DNA of 64,000 bases from Xanthomonas sp. DAR 35659. GTDB lineage: Bacteria; Pseudomonadota; Gammaproteobacteria; Xanthomonadales; Xanthomonadaceae. The position numbers were made by a program, and so were the translations under genes. Below are positions 1 to 9,251 of the stretch, one piece after another. The stretch is from NCBI RefSeq assembly GCF_041242975.1, contig NZ_CP162488.1, positions 3,834,001 through 3,898,000 of the forward strand. Direction: 5' to 3'. Each line of letters starts with the position of its first letter. Position 1 is the stretch's first letter. The notes under the pieces are model-generated. The model ran no database searches, was not told the origin of the DNA, and was given only the letters and a program-made list of their open reading frames with translations.

Positions 1-167
1 TGCTCGCCCACGCGCACCGCGCGCGAGGACTTGGGCCGCTGCCCGGCCACGTCCACCTTGCCGGTTTCCACCGCCTGCTTGGACAGGCTGCGGGTCTTGA
101 AGAAGCGCGCGGCCCAGAGCCACACGTCCAACCGCACCGCAGCCGCTTGTACAACGGGTTCGTTCAT
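1..167 (-). CDS. hslR: Ribosome-associated heat-shock protein Hsp15 (S4 domain), partial at window edge
   Basis: This is the first 55 codons of a leftward gene that runs off the start of the window. The readable protein starts at ATG 165-167 with MNEPVVQAAAVRLDVWLWAA and continues FFKTRSLSKQAVETGKVDVAGQ, a standard S4 RNA-binding fold: RLDxWLWxARFFKTRSLA followed by a loop with GKV. Hsp15 binds free 50S subunits that carry nascent chains and helps recycle stalled ribosomes. S4 proteins of this size could also be YbcJ-like, but the RLDVWLWAARFFKTRS run is typical of Hsp15. The 3' end is not visible. Confidence 0.85.
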   Translation of the reverse strand, partial: MNEPVVQAAAVRLDVWLWAARFFKTRSLSKQAVETGKVDVAGQRPKSSRAVRVGE

Positions 168-576
168 CGCGTTCAGGACATTCACCTGCATGTTGTTCGC
201 CCGGTCGCGGTCGGCCGCGGCCTTCAGCGCCAGCCCGCCGGCGCGTCGCTCGCCGGAGCTCTATCCGCCGCGCCGGAGCCTTCCCGGCGCCGCGCCCGGC
301 TCGGCCGACCGGCCGGACCGTGTCGCCCGGCGCATGGCCACCATACGCGCCGCGCCCGTTGCATGCAGGTGGCGGCGCGGTCGCCGCATTGCAAGTCTCC
401 GTCACCGCTCGCGCCCCGCCGCGTGCGCGGCAGCCGCGCGACGCAAGGCGCCTGGTTCGCATCGACGCATCCATTCTAGGCCTTGGCCGGCCGCGCCACA
501 TCTGCCGTCGGTTGCCTCCCGGTGGCCGGGTGCCGGTGCTAGTGTGCACGCCTTTCCCGCCCCTCGCAGGCATCCG
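168..576. other. Intergenic region between hslR and the MATE gene
   Basis: This 409-bp stretch lies between two divergent genes, so it should hold the promoters of both. Open frames across it are GC-rich shadows without recognisable domains. I see no clear operator, terminator or RNA gene. Confidence 0.4.
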
Positions 577-2037
577 ATGCAAAAGCCCGCCGCGCTGACC
601 GAAGGCCCGATCGGCCGCCAGTTGCTGCTGTTCTCGCTGCCGATCCTCGCCGGCAACATCGCGCAGTCGCTGAACGGCTCGGTCAACGCGATCTGGGTGG
701 GCCGCTACCTCGGCGAGGCGGCGCTGACCGCCGCGGCCAACGCCAACAGCATCATGTTCTTCCTGATCGGCTCGGTGTTCGGCATCGGCATGGCCGCCAC
801 CATCCTGATCGGCCAGGCGATGGGCCGCGGCGACGTGGCGCAGGCGCGGCGGGTGATGGGCACCAGCGCGACCTTCTTCATCGGCATCTCGGTGCTGATC
901 GCGGCCTGCGGCTGGTGGCTGGCGCGGCACCTGCTGGCGGCAATGGGCACGCCGGCGGCGTCGCTGCCGCTGGCCGAGGCCTACCTGCGGGTGATCTTCC
1001 TGGCGATGCCGCTGCTGTACGCGTTCGCGTTCCTGTCGGCGGCGCTGCGCGGCACCGGCGACTCGCGCACGCCGTTCCGCTTCCTGCTGCTGTCGGTGGC
1101 GCTGGACATCGGCTTCAATCCGCTGCTGCTGTTCGGGCTGGGGCCGTTCCCCAGGCTGGGCATCGCCGGCGCTGCCTGGGCCACGCTGATCGCGCAGGCC
1201 ATCGCCCTGGGCGGACTGTTGCTGTACCTGCGGCACAAGCGCCATGTGCTGTGGCTGGGCCGGCAGGACGCGCGGCTGTTCCGCCTCGATGCGACGATCC
1301 TGCGCGCGCTGGTGGTCAAGGGCGTGCCGATGGGCCTGCAGATGGTGCTGATCTCGCTGGCGATGATCGTGATGATCTCGATGGTCAACGGCTACGGCAC
1401 CGACACCTCGGCCGCGTACGGCGCCGCGCTGCAGCTGTGGACCTATCTGCAGATGCCGGCGATGGCGATCGGCGCCGCCTGCTCGTCGATGGCCGCGCAG
1501 AACGTCGGCGCGCAGCGCTGGGACCGGGTCGCGGCGACCGCGCGCAAGGGCGTGCTGTTCAACTTCCTGCTGACCGGCGCGCTGATCGCGCCGCTGATCC
1601 TGCTCGACCGCTGGACCCTGGCGCTGTTCCTGCCGCCGCACAGCGCCGCGCTGGAGATCGCGCGCCACCTCAACCACATCGCGGTGTGGTCGTTCCTGTT
1701 CTTCGGCGTGACCTTCGTGATCTCCGGCGTGGTCCGCGCCACCGGCGCGGTGATCCCGCCGCTGCTGATCCTGGCGCTGTCGCTGTGGGGCGTGCGCGTG
1801 CCGTTCGCGCATTTGCTGCAACCGCAGTTGGGCGCCGACGCGGTGTGGTGGAGTTTCCCGACCAGCGCCACCTGCGCGATGCTGCTGTCGCTGGCGTATT
1901 ACCGCTGGGGCAACTGGCGCAAGGCGCGGATGCTGGCGCCCTCGCGACCGGACACGCTCGCGCACCCGGCGGAAGTGCCCGCGCAACCGCCGGCCCCGGT
2001 GGCCGACGTGGCGGCCGCGCAGGATCCGGCGCGCTGA
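577..2037 (+). CDS. MATE family multidrug/toxin efflux transporter
   Basis: Inner-membrane cation-coupled exporter of 486 aa. The protein starts MQKPAALTEGPIGRQLLLFS, directly before the first membrane segment and the MATE signature region (LPILAGNIAQSLNGSVNAIWVGRYLG). About twelve hydrophobic segments follow in two MatE halves; the second starts near residue 245 at VKGVPMGLQMVLISLAM. The open frame continues upstream to base 31, but that part has no family similarity, so ATG 577 is preferred. The C-terminal 35 residues are a Pro/Ala-rich tail. The substrate cannot be read from sequence. A REP pair separates it from the convergent rplS. Confidence 0.88.
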   Translation: MQKPAALTEGPIGRQLLLFSLPILAGNIAQSLNGSVNAIWVGRYLGEAALTAAANANSIMFFLIGSVFGIGMAATILIGQAMGRGDVAQARRVMGTSATFFIGISVLIAACGWWLARHLLAAMGTPAASLPLAEAYLRVIFLAMPLLYAFAFLSAALRGTGDSRTPFRFLLLSVALDIGFNPLLLFGLGPFPRLGIAGAAWATLIAQAIALGGLLLYLRHKRHVLWLGRQDARLFRLDATILRALVVKGVPMGLQMVLISLAMIVMISMVNGYGTDTSAAYGAALQLWTYLQMPAMAIGAACSSMAAQNVGAQRWDRVAATARKGVLFNFLLTGALIAPLILLDRWTLALFLPPHSAALEIARHLNHIAVWSFLFFGVTFVISGVVRATGAVIPPLLILALSLWGVRVPFAHLLQPQLGADAVWWSFPTSATCAMLLSLAYYRWGNWRKARMLAPSRPDTLAHPAEVPAQPPAPVADVAAAQDPAR

Positions 2038-2081
2038 TTGTTTGGGTGTGGGCGATGCCTTGCCGCCGAATCCCAGCCTTG

Positions 2082-2193
2082 TGTAGGAGCGGCTTCAGCC
2101 GCGACCGGGGATCCCCGCAAGCCATTGCCGCTCAGCGCCTGGATGCGCCTGGATTCCGGTCGGGCGTCTGTCGCGGCTGAAGCCGCTCCTACA
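2082..2193. repeat. REP-like inverted pair between convergent genes
   Basis: A copy of TGTAGGAGCGGCTTCAGCC... at 2082-2105 faces its reverse complement at 2170-2193, separated by about 64 bp. Each arm itself contains the GCGGCTTCAGCCGC palindrome. The pair sits between the convergent MATE gene and rplS. The same sequence recurs at four other places in the window. Confidence 0.85.
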
Positions 2194-2248
2194 GGGGCTT
2201 TCCGCGCGCGGCCTTGGCTGGACGAAACCGGCACCATGGCCGATCCCC

Positions 2249-2279
2249 AAAACGCGAACGGCCGCCCGAAGGCGGCCGT
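2249..2279 (-). terminator. Terminator of the rpsP-rimM-trmD-rplS operon
   Basis: Read leftward, a perfect 9-bp stem ACGGCCGCC/GGCGGCCGT closed by a TTCG loop (2258-2279) is followed by TCGCGTTTT. It lies 28 bp after the rplS stop codon. The U-tract is short and offset, so Rho-independent strength is moderate. Confidence 0.7.
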
Positions 2280-2306
2280 CGCGGCAGCGACCGAAGTCGC
2301 TGGGGA

Positions 2307-2723
2307 TTACTCGGCCTTGGCGGCGGCCGCAGCGGCCTGGCGCGCGACCTTGGCCTGCGCAGCGGCGGCCAGATCTTCCTTGATGCGGGCGGCCTTGCCT
2401 TCCAGGCCACGCAGGTAGTACAGCTTGCCGGCGCGGACCTTGCCGCGGCGCTTCACTTCGACCGAGTCGATGATGGCGCTGTGGGTCTGGAACACGCGCT
2501 CCACGCCGAAGCCGTGGGAAATCTTGCGCACGGTGAACGAGGAGTTCAGGCCGGCGTTCTTGGTGCCGATCACCACGCCTTCGTAGGCCTGCACGCGCTC
2601 GCGGTTGCCTTCCTTCACCTTGACGTTGACGACGACGGTGTCGCCCTGGTTGAACTCCGGCAGCTTGCGCTGGATCTGGGCGGCTTCGAAGTCGGCCAGG
2701 ATGGTCTTGTTGAGCTTGCTCAT
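2307..2723 (-). CDS. rplS: 50S ribosomal protein L19
   Basis: Large-subunit protein at the 30S-50S interface, 138 aa. It starts [20 protein letters not shown] and carries the L19 core ([59 protein letters not shown]). The C-terminal tail from about residue 115 is an Ala/Lys-rich extension ([20 protein letters not shown]) longer than that of E. coli L19 (115 aa), as is common in xanthomonads. It is the last gene of the ribosomal operon and is followed by a terminator. Confidence 0.97.
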   Translation of the reverse strand: MSKLNKTILADFEAAQIQRKLPEFNQGDTVVVNVKVKEGNRERVQAYEGVVIGTKNAGLNSSFTVRKISHGFGVERVFQTHSAIIDSVEVKRRGKVRAGKLYYLRGLEGKAARIKEDLAAAAQAKVARQAAAAAAKAE

Positions 2724-2855
2724 GGTGGGCACCGCTTGTGTCTGGTGAGGTGGTCCGGCAGTCGCCGCACGGCGATTGCGCGATATCGGAATGGGCCAAG
2801 CGCGGAACGCACTGGCCGGAAAGCCGGGCATTTTAACCCAGTCGTGCCGCCGTGG

Positions 2856-3638
2856 CTAGGGCTTGGACGGATTTTCCTGCACGGGCGCCGCCTCGGCCGC
2901 CAGGCCCTGGCGAAATTCCTCCAGCAGGCGCCGGTCGGCCTTGCTCAGCCCGGCTTCGTCGAGCAGGTCCGGACGCCGCAGCCAGGTCCGCCCCAGCGCC
3001 TGCATGCGCCGCCAGCGCGCGATCGCGGCGTGGTTGCCGGAACGCAGGATCGCCGGCACCTCGCCCAGCGCGTGCTCGCGCGGGTGGGTGTAGTGCGGGC
3101 AGTCGAGCAGGCCGTCCGGGCCCTCGAAGCTGTCCTGGGCGGCGGATTCGGTGTCGTTCAGCGCGCCTTCCTGCAGCCGCGTCACCGCGTCCACCAGCAC
3201 CGCCGCGGCCAGTTCGCCGCCGGACAGCACGTAGTCGCCGATCGAGAGTTCCTCGTCCACCATCGCGGCGACGAAGCGCTCGTCCACACCCTCGTAGCGC
3301 CCGCACAGCAGCACCAGCCGCGGCAACGCGGCCAGTTCGCGCGCCCTGGCCTGGGTCAGCGGCTTGCCCTGCGGGCTCAGGTAGATCACCGGCGCCGGTT
3401 GCGGGTCGGCCTCGCGCAGCGCCTGCAGGCAGGCCTGCAGCGGCTCGATCATCATCACCATGCCCGGGCCGCCGCCGAACGGACGGTCGTCCACCTTGCG
3501 GTAGCCGCCGCTGGCGTAGTCGCGCGGGTTCCAGCCGTGCAGGTCTAGCAACGCGCGCTCCTGCGCACGCCCGACCACACCGAACGCGGCGCACTGGGCG
3601 ACGAACTCGGGGAACAGGCTGATGACGTCGATGCGCAT
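2856..3638 (-). CDS. trmD: tRNA (guanine-N1)-methyltransferase TrmD
   Basis: SPOUT-class methyltransferase that makes m1G37 in tRNAs reading CUN, CCN and CGG codons, which prevents +1 frameshifting. The protein is 260 aa, starting [13 protein letters not shown]. It has the substrate loop ([19 protein letters not shown]), the trefoil-knot AdoMet site ([12 protein letters not shown], then [14 protein letters not shown]) and the C-terminal [22 protein letters not shown] domain. The start ATG is 73 bp downstream of the rimM stop, and that gap contains GGGGATT-type heptamers. Gene order rpsP-rimM-trmD-rplS is the conserved bacterial arrangement. Confidence 0.97.
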   Translation of the reverse strand: MRIDVISLFPEFVAQCAAFGVVGRAQERALLDLHGWNPRDYASGGYRKVDDRPFGGGPGMVMMIEPLQACLQALREADPQPAPVIYLSPQGKPLTQARARELAALPRLVLLCGRYEGVDERFVAAMVDEELSIGDYVLSGGELAAAVLVDAVTRLQEGALNDTESAAQDSFEGPDGLLDCPHYTHPREHALGEVPAILRSGNHAAIARWRRMQALGRTWLRRPDLLDEAGLSKADRRLLEEFRQGLAAEAAPVQENPSKP

Positions 3639-3642
3639 GGGC

Positions 3643-3671
3643 GGGGATTGGGGAGTCGGGATTGGGGATTC
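3643..3671. repeat. Short GGGGATT-type heptamer run between rimM and trmD
   Basis: GGGGATT, GGGGAGTC, GGGATT and GGGGATT follow one another just upstream of the trmD start. This is a degenerate version of the longer array upstream of rpsP. Confidence 0.7.
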
Positions 3672-3711
3672 GCAAAAGCAACAGCGGGGCCGGCGCGCGC
3701 GCCGGCATCGC

Positions 3712-4224
3712 TCAGAACTCGGGGTCCCAGTCGACCACGACCAGGTTGGCCTCGAAATCCACCGACTTGATGTAGTCCGGTTGCACGAACGGCACCAGCC
3801 GCTCGCGGTCGCCGCGGACCACCAGCACGTCGTTGGCGCCGGTGGAGAACAGGTGCGACACCTGCCCCAGCGGCACGCCCTCGACGGTGCGCACATCCAG
3901 GCCTTCCAGGTCCACCCAGTAGTACTCGTCCGGGCGCGGCGGCGGCAGGCTGCTGCGCGCCACGTAGATCTCGGTGCCGCGCAGGGCCTCGACCGCGTCG
4001 CGGTCGGTGACGCCGGGCAAGGTGGCGATCAGGTACTTGCCGGACTCGCGGCCGCGCACGCCATCGAGGCTGCTTTCGCTGCCGTCGGGCTTGCGCACGA
4101 TCCAGGGCTGATAACGGAAAATGGCGAGGCGCGGCTCGGTCCAGGACTCGAGCTTGGCCTCGCCACGGATGCCGAACGCGCCAAGGACCCGACCGAGCAG
4201 GATGCGGCGCTGGCTGTCTTTCAT
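3712..4224 (-). CDS. rimM: 16S rRNA processing factor RimM
   Basis: Assembly factor that binds S19 and matures the 30S head, 170 aa. The N-terminal RimM barrel begins [20 protein letters not shown] and continues to about residue 90 ([20 protein letters not shown]). The C-terminal PRC-barrel follows ([21 protein letters not shown] ... [17 protein letters not shown]). It lies between rpsP and trmD on the same strand. The gap to rpsP is 43 bp. Confidence 0.96.
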   Translation of the reverse strand: MKDSQRRILLGRVLGAFGIRGEAKLESWTEPRLAIFRYQPWIVRKPDGSESSLDGVRGRESGKYLIATLPGVTDRDAVEALRGTEIYVARSSLPPPRPDEYYWVDLEGLDVRTVEGVPLGQVSHLFSTGANDVLVVRGDRERLVPFVQPDYIKSVDFEANLVVVDWDPEF

Positions 4225-4267
4225 CGGGGCAAACGCAAGGGCCGCGCGCTGGGCGCAGCCCGCAGGA

Positions 4268-4528
4268 TCAGGCCGCGGCGGCCTGGGCCTTGGTGGCTTC
4301 CTTATACAGGTTGCGCACCTTGTCGGTCAGCTGCGCGCCGTTGGAGACCCAATGGTCCACGCGCGGAAGGTCCAGCACGATGCGCGGCTCGGCGCCCTGC
4401 GCGACCGGGTTGTAGTAGCCCAGGCGCTCGATGTTGCGACCGTCGCGCGCGCTGCGCACGTCGGTGACGATGATGTGGTAGAAGGGGCGCTTCTTGGCGC
4501 CGCCACGGGTAAGGCGGATCTTGACCAT
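4268..4528 (-). CDS. rpsP: 30S ribosomal protein S16
   Basis: Small-subunit assembly protein of 86 aa, the usual size. It begins [20 protein letters not shown] and contains [16 protein letters not shown], both diagnostic of S16. It is the first gene of the leftward operon. The operon promoter should lie between here and pabC, a gap that also holds the GGGGATT array. Confidence 0.97.
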   Translation of the reverse strand: MVKIRLTRGGAKKRPFYHIIVTDVRSARDGRNIERLGYYNPVAQGAEPRIVLDLPRVDHWVSNGAQLTDKVRNLYKEATKAQAAAA

Positions 4529-4624
4529 GGTGAGTTTCCGGTGTTGCCCAGTCGCCAGGATGGCGCGGTGAGCCGGCGATTATAGCCACCGCCCTGCCCG
4601 CTGCCAAGTCGCTGCCGCCGCACA

Positions 4625-4672
4625 GGGATTGGGGATTGGGGATTGGGGATTGGGGATTGGGGATTGGGGATT
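4625..4672. repeat. GGGGATT heptamer tandem array
   Basis: Six perfect copies of GGGGATT (4631-4672) follow one truncated copy (4625-4630). The array lies upstream of rpsP, between rpsP and pabC. Such GGGGATTG arrays are typical of xanthomonad intergenic regions. On the other strand it reads AATCCCC repeats. Confidence 0.95.
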
Positions 4673-4714
4673 CGCGAGAAGCGCCGCCAATGGCGGCGCC
4701 ATCTCCCTGGGGGC

Positions 4715-5515
4715 TCAGATCGCCTGCCAGGGCTGGGTAAGCAGCGCATCCTCCAGCAACGCCAGCAGGTCCGCGGCCGGACCCAGCGCGCGTCCGTCCA
4801 CCGCCGCGACCGCCTGCTGGCCGCGGGCGTTGCAGGTGAAGGCGGCCACGTCCGCCCCGAATGCTTGCAGCGACAGCGGCCGCTCGCGCTGCGCCACGCC
4901 CAGCGCGGCCAGGCCCGCCTGTAGCAACCGCTGCTGGGTGCCGTGCAGCGCCGGCGCCTGCGGCCAGTGCAGACAGGTGCCATCCCACAGCCCCAGATTC
5001 CAGGTCGGCCCCTCCATCACCTGCCCCTGCGCGTCCACGAACAGCGCATCGTCGCTGCCGGCCTGCTGCGCCAGGCGACGCTGGTGGAACGCGGCGAAGG
5101 TGCCGACATGCTTGAACTGCGGCGCCTCGCGCGCGAAGGCGCTGCTGCGCAGGCGCAGCGGCGCGGGGTCCGCCTGCGCCGGCTCGGCCAGCGACACCAA
5201 CAGCTCCACGGTGCAGTTGGCATCCGCCCGGCGCAGGCTGAACGCGGGCCAGAACACGGTGACGCGCAGCGCGGCGTCGGCGCGCCCGGCCGCGGCCAGC
5301 GCCGCGCGCAGTTCCTCACGCACACGCTCCGCCGCCAAGGCGCTGCCGAACAGGGCCAGGTTGGCCTGCTGCAGCCGCCGCAGATGCAGATCCAAGCCGC
5401 GCACGGCGCCGTCGCGGACCTGCATGGTGCTGAAATGGCCGTAGTTGACCAGCGCCGCGGCGGCCAGCACCTCGGCCGTGGCCGCGCGTCCGTGGTGGAA
5501 CACCTGCGCGGTCAC
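4715..5515 (-). CDS. pabC: Aminodeoxychorismate lyase-type PLP enzyme (class IV aminotransferase)
   Basis: Fold-type IV PLP enzyme of 266 aa, most likely 4-amino-4-deoxychorismate lyase, which releases p-aminobenzoate for folate. The probable Schiff-base lysine is in [12 protein letters not shown], and the family region [20 protein letters not shown] (family EGSxxNL) follows. The N-terminus [16 protein letters not shown] has lost part of the usual FETxR signature. The start is taken as GTG 5513-5515, which overlaps the nitronate monooxygenase stop (GTGA), implying translational coupling. A D-amino-acid or branched-chain aminotransferase cannot be excluded. Confidence 0.72.
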   Translation of the reverse strand: MTAQVFHHGRAATAEVLAAAALVNYGHFSTMQVRDGAVRGLDLHLRRLQQANLALFGSALAAERVREELRAALAAAGRADAALRVTVFWPAFSLRRADANCTVELLVSLAEPAQADPAPLRLRSSAFAREAPQFKHVGTFAAFHQRRLAQQAGSDDALFVDAQGQVMEGPTWNLGLWDGTCLHWPQAPALHGTQQRLLQAGLAALGVAQRERPLSLQAFGADVAAFTCNARGQQAVAAVDGRALGPAADLLALLEDALLTQPWQAI

Positions 5516-6600
5516 AGCAGGGCCTGCGCATGTTGCCACCAGCGCGTCAGCAACGCCGCCGCCGGCTCGGCCGGCGCCATCCATGCCGACTGCCCGGCCC
5601 AGGCCTGCATCGCCGCGAGGCGGTCGGCGCGCAGGGCGGCCTGGCGCATCGGCGCGGTCAGGGCGCGCTGCACCGGATACGGGCGTGGCGGCGGCGCCTC
5701 CGCGGCGGCCGCGGCGCGCACGTAGTCGGTAGCCAGCGCCCGGCCCAGGCGGCCGGAGAAGGCGCGGGTCAGCGTGGTCTGCTCCGGCTCGGCCGCGGCC
5801 AGGGCCGCGGCCCAGGTCGGCGCCAGCGCCGCCTCCGGCGTCCGCAGCAAGGCGGTGCCGATCTGCACCGCGCTCGCGCCCAGGGTCAGCGCGGCGGCGA
5901 TGCCACGGCCGTCGCCGATGCCGCCGGCGGCGATCACCGGCACCCGCAGTCGGTCGGCCAGCCGTGGCAGCAGCGCGAACAGCCCGGTCAACTGCCGCTC
6001 GGCGTTGCCGGCGTCGAAGGCGCCGCGGTGGCCGCCGGCCTCGGCCCCCTGCGCGACCACCGCGTCGGCACCGGCCGCTTCCGCGGCCAGCGCCTCGTCC
6101 AGGGTCGTGGCGCAGGCGAACCAGGCGATCCCGGCCTGGCGCAGGCGCCGCACCTGGTCCGGCCGGAACAGGCCCATGATCGACGAGGCCACCGCCGGCC
6201 GCGCCGCGAGCAAGGCGTCGAACTGGGCGTCGAAATCGGCCGGCGTCGCATCGCCGGTAGCGACATCGACCGGCGGCCCCCAGGCGCCGAGGAAGGCGCG
6301 CACCTCGGCCTCGGCGGCGGCATCGCGCCGCGGCGGCGGATCGGGCACCCACAGATTGACCTGGGTCGGCCCGCCGCCGGCGGCGCGGAACGCCTCCATC
6401 CATTGCACGATGTCCTGCGGCGACGACAGCACCGCGCCCATCGCGCCCATACCGCCGGCTGCGACCGCCGCCGCCGACAGCGGCACCGGACAGGTGCCGG
6501 CCATCGGACTGAGCAGGATCGGCAGGCGCAGGCCGACATCCCGGCAAAAGCGCGACGCCCGCGCACGCGCCGCGGATTCCCCGCCGGCCAGGCCCTCCAT
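5512..6600 (-). CDS. Nitronate monooxygenase (2-nitropropane dioxygenase family)
   Basis: FMN-dependent TIM-barrel enzyme of 362 aa that oxidises alkyl nitronates such as the plant toxin propionate-3-nitronate. Family features are the N-terminal [22 protein letters not shown], the catalytic-loop segment [17 protein letters not shown] (His of GGHRG), and the FMN-phosphate segment [33 protein letters not shown]. It starts one base after the DUF2314 gene ends and overlaps pabC by 4 bases, so the three probably form one transcript. Confidence 0.88.
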   Translation of the reverse strand: MEGLAGGESAARARASRFCRDVGLRLPILLSPMAGTCPVPLSAAAVAAGGMGAMGAVLSSPQDIVQWMEAFRAAGGGPTQVNLWVPDPPPRRDAAAEAEVRAFLGAWGPPVDVATGDATPADFDAQFDALLAARPAVASSIMGLFRPDQVRRLRQAGIAWFACATTLDEALAAEAAGADAVVAQGAEAGGHRGAFDAGNAERQLTGLFALLPRLADRLRVPVIAAGGIGDGRGIAAALTLGASAVQIGTALLRTPEAALAPTWAAALAAAEPEQTTLTRAFSGRLGRALATDYVRAAAAAEAPPPRPYPVQRALTAPMRQAALRADRLAAMQAWAGQSAWMAPAEPAAALLTRWWQHAQALL

Positions 6601-6601
6601 C

Positions 6602-7420
6602 TCAGCGCGCCTGCTGCAACAGTTGCACGATCCGCGGCCACTGCATCTGCTGCGCCAGCTCCAGCGCCGTGCGCCCCTGCGGATTGCGCAGCGACGGATC
6701 GGCCCCGTGCCGCAATAGCGTTTCCACCGGTTGATAGTTGCCGGCCAGCGCGTCGCGCTGCAGCAGCGTCCAGCCCTGCTCGTCGACCATCTGCGCCATA
6801 TCGGGGCGGTTGCGCAGATCCTCGTCCATGCGCGGCCCCGCGTTCTCGCTCATCGGGTGCTCGCGCAGCGCGAGCGCGTCGGCGTCGTCCTCGACCTTGT
6901 CGTTGCGACCGAACAGACCGCCTAGCAGCCCAGGCTTCTTCGCCGCCGGCACCAGCCTGACCTGCCCGGGCGCAGCGAAGTCCAGCCCCCACGCGCCATC
7001 GTGCTCGGCGCGCTCGGCCGCGGACATGCCGCGGCGCATCGCGTCGATGGTGTAGCCGCCGTAGGCCTTGCCATCGATGACGTACATCCAGTCCTCCAGT
7101 TCGGCGACCGGAGCGGCGACGGCGTCGCCGGCGTGCAACGAGGAGATGTAGCCCGGATCGTTGAGCAGCGTGCCGGAAACGGTGTCACCGTCGAACTGCA
7201 CCTCGCCGACCCACATGTGCTCGACCCGCGGCGCGTCGCGGTCGTCGGCGTCGGTCTCGAAGGCCAGCTTCACCGCCGCCATGTCCAGCCCCGGCACGAT
7301 GCGCCGGTACTCCCAGGACAGTTCGCGCCAAAAGAACTTGAAGGTGCGACGCGCGGCGTGGAACGCCTCCAGCATCGCGGCGTCCTCGCCGTCCACGGAA
7401 TAAGTGGAATCCTGACTCAT
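6602..7420 (-). CDS. DUF2314 protein with C-terminal ankyrin repeats
   Basis: Cytoplasmic protein of 272 aa starting [20 protein letters not shown]. Residues about 15-150 match the DUF2314 pattern: [15 protein letters not shown]..., [24 protein letters not shown], then the [16 protein letters not shown] motif. Residues about 215-270 are ankyrin-like ([46 protein letters not shown]). No catalytic residues are apparent and the function is unknown. It is the first gene of the group with the nitronate monooxygenase and pabC. Confidence 0.75.
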   Translation of the reverse strand: MSQDSTYSVDGEDAAMLEAFHAARRTFKFFWRELSWEYRRIVPGLDMAAVKLAFETDADDRDAPRVEHMWVGEVQFDGDTVSGTLLNDPGYISSLHAGDAVAAPVAELEDWMYVIDGKAYGGYTIDAMRRGMSAAERAEHDGAWGLDFAAPGQVRLVPAAKKPGLLGGLFGRNDKVEDDADALALREHPMSENAGPRMDEDLRNRPDMAQMVDEQGWTLLQRDALAGNYQPVETLLRHGADPSLRNPQGRTALELAQQMQWPRIVQLLQQAR

Positions 7421-7577
7421 CGCGGTGGTCTCCTGTGGTTGCAACGGATCGCAGACGCGGTGGCCGCGGCGCGCGAATCCATGCGCCGCCCGCATCGGGC
7501 GCGGGCCTCGAACGCTGCGATCGGGATAGCGAGATTCCAACGCGCGCCGCGCATGCGTGCGGCGCGCCGGCCGCGGG

Positions 7578-8957
7578 TCAGCGGAACGGCAGGCCGCCGC
7601 GCCCGCCCATGCCGCCCATCATGCCCTTCATGCCGCGCATCAGGCCCTTCATGCCGCCGCCGGCCATCTTCGACATCATCTTTTCCATCTGCTGGAACTG
7701 CTTCATCAGCTTGTTGACGTCGGCCGGCTGGGTGCCGGAGCCGCGCGCGATGCGGGCGCGGCGCGAGCCGTTGAGCAGCGCCGGGTTGCGCCGCTCCTTC
7801 TTGGTCATCGAGCCGATGATGGCGATCATCCGCGGCACGTCCTTGTTGCCGGCGACCTGCTGCTTGAGGTGCTCGGGGATCTGGCCCATGCCCGGCAGCT
7901 TGTCCATCAGCCCGGACAGGCCGCCCATGTTCTGCATCTGCTCGAGCTGGTCGCGCATGTCGTTGAGGTCGAACTTCTTGCCCTTGGCGACCTTCTCGGC
8001 CAGCTTCTGCGCCTTGTCCTTGTCGACCTGGTGCTCGACCTGCTCGACCAGCGACAACACGTCGCCCATGTCCAGGATGCGGCTGGCCAGGCGGTCGGGA
8101 TGGAACACGTCCAGGCCGTCGGGCTTCTCGCCGACGCCGATGAACTTGATCGGCTTGCCGGTGATGTAGCGCACGCTCAGCGCGGCGCCGCCGCGGGCAT
8201 CGCCGTCGGTCTTGGTCAGCACCACGCCGGTCAGCGGCAGCGCCTCGCTGAACGCCTTGGCGGTGTTGGCCGCGTCCTGGCCGGTCATCGCATCGACCAC
8301 GAACAGCGTCTCGGCCGGGACGATCGCGGCGTGCAGCGCCTTGATCTCGGTCATCATCGCCGCGTCGATGGCCAGGCGGCCGGCGGTATCCACCAGCAGC
8401 ACGTCGACGAAGGACTTGCGCGCGTCGGCGATGGCGGCGCGGACGATGTCCACCGGCTGCTGCGAGGCCTCCGACGGGAAGAACAGCACCCCGACCTGCT
8501 CGGCCAGGGTCTTGAGCTGCTCGATCGCGGCCGGGCGGTACACGTCGGCCGACACCACCATCACCTTCTTCTTGCGCTTTTCCTTCAGGTGCTTGGCCAG
8601 CTTGCCGACCGTGGTGGTCTTGCCCGCGCCCTGCAGGCCGGCCATCAGCACGATCGCCGGCGCCGGCACGTTGAGGTTGAGGTCGCTGGCGGCCGAGCCC
8701 ATCACCGCGGTCAGCTCGTCGCGCACGACCTTGATCAGCGCCTGGCCGGGGGTCAGGCTCTTGAGCACCTCCTGGCCGACCGCGCGCACCTTGATGCGCT
8801 CGATCAGCGCCTGCACCACCGGCAGGGCGACGTCGGCCTCGAGCAGCGCGATGCGCACTTCGCGGGTGGCTTCGCGGATGTTCTCCTCGGTCAGGCGGCC
8901 GCGGCCGCGCAGGCGCTGCATGGTGCCGGAGAGGCGTTGGGTGAGGGATTCGAACAT
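7578..8957 (-). CDS. ffh: Signal recognition particle protein Ffh
   Basis: SRP54 GTPase that binds 4.5S RNA and signal sequences and delivers ribosomes to FtsY. Length 459 aa. It shows the N domain (1-85), the G domain with P-loop GLQGAGKTT at residues 107-115, DTAGR, TKTDGDARGGAALS and the closing GVGEKPDGLDVF region, then the methionine-rich M domain (from about 330) with GSRRARIARGSGTQPADVNKLMKQF, which binds RNA. The tail is a Gly/Met run (MMGGMGGRGGLPFR). It is transcribed away from the ypjD-like gene, a neighbour relationship also known in E. coli. Confidence 0.98.
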   Translation of the reverse strand: MFESLTQRLSGTMQRLRGRGRLTEENIREATREVRIALLEADVALPVVQALIERIKVRAVGQEVLKSLTPGQALIKVVRDELTAVMGSAASDLNLNVPAPAIVLMAGLQGAGKTTTVGKLAKHLKEKRKKKVMVVSADVYRPAAIEQLKTLAEQVGVLFFPSEASQQPVDIVRAAIADARKSFVDVLLVDTAGRLAIDAAMMTEIKALHAAIVPAETLFVVDAMTGQDAANTAKAFSEALPLTGVVLTKTDGDARGGAALSVRYITGKPIKFIGVGEKPDGLDVFHPDRLASRILDMGDVLSLVEQVEHQVDKDKAQKLAEKVAKGKKFDLNDMRDQLEQMQNMGGLSGLMDKLPGMGQIPEHLKQQVAGNKDVPRMIAIIGSMTKKERRNPALLNGSRRARIARGSGTQPADVNKLMKQFQQMEKMMSKMAGGGMKGLMRGMKGMMGGMGGRGGLPFR

Positions 8958-9251
8958 GCGGGCGGGTCGCGACGGGAAACGGCCGTCGATTATAGCCGCG
9001 CACGCCCGGCAACCCGGAGACGGCCGTACAACGGCTGCCCCAGCTGCGCCCTGCCAATCGGCGGGGCTGGCGGCGCCAGGGCGCGATGGCCGGTGCGCGG
9101 ACCGAACCGGCCGCCGCTACCGGCCAGCGTCCAGCGCGGCTTCCGGGAAAGCCCCGCAGCGGGGACTCGGCGCGGCTGCGGAGCCGACATGCGGGCTTAC
9201 GCGCCCAGCGGCGGCACCACGGGCGCAGCCCCGATATGCGAAACTGACGCG

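Noticed and set aside
31-576. N-terminal extension of the MATE open frame
   Set aside because: The extra 182 residues are Arg/Pro/Ala-rich with no membrane segments, and the MATE family begins right after ATG 577.
4625-4672. GGGGATT array as a CRISPR or telomere-like element
   Set aside because: Units are contiguous heptamers without spacers; it is a simple tandem repeat.
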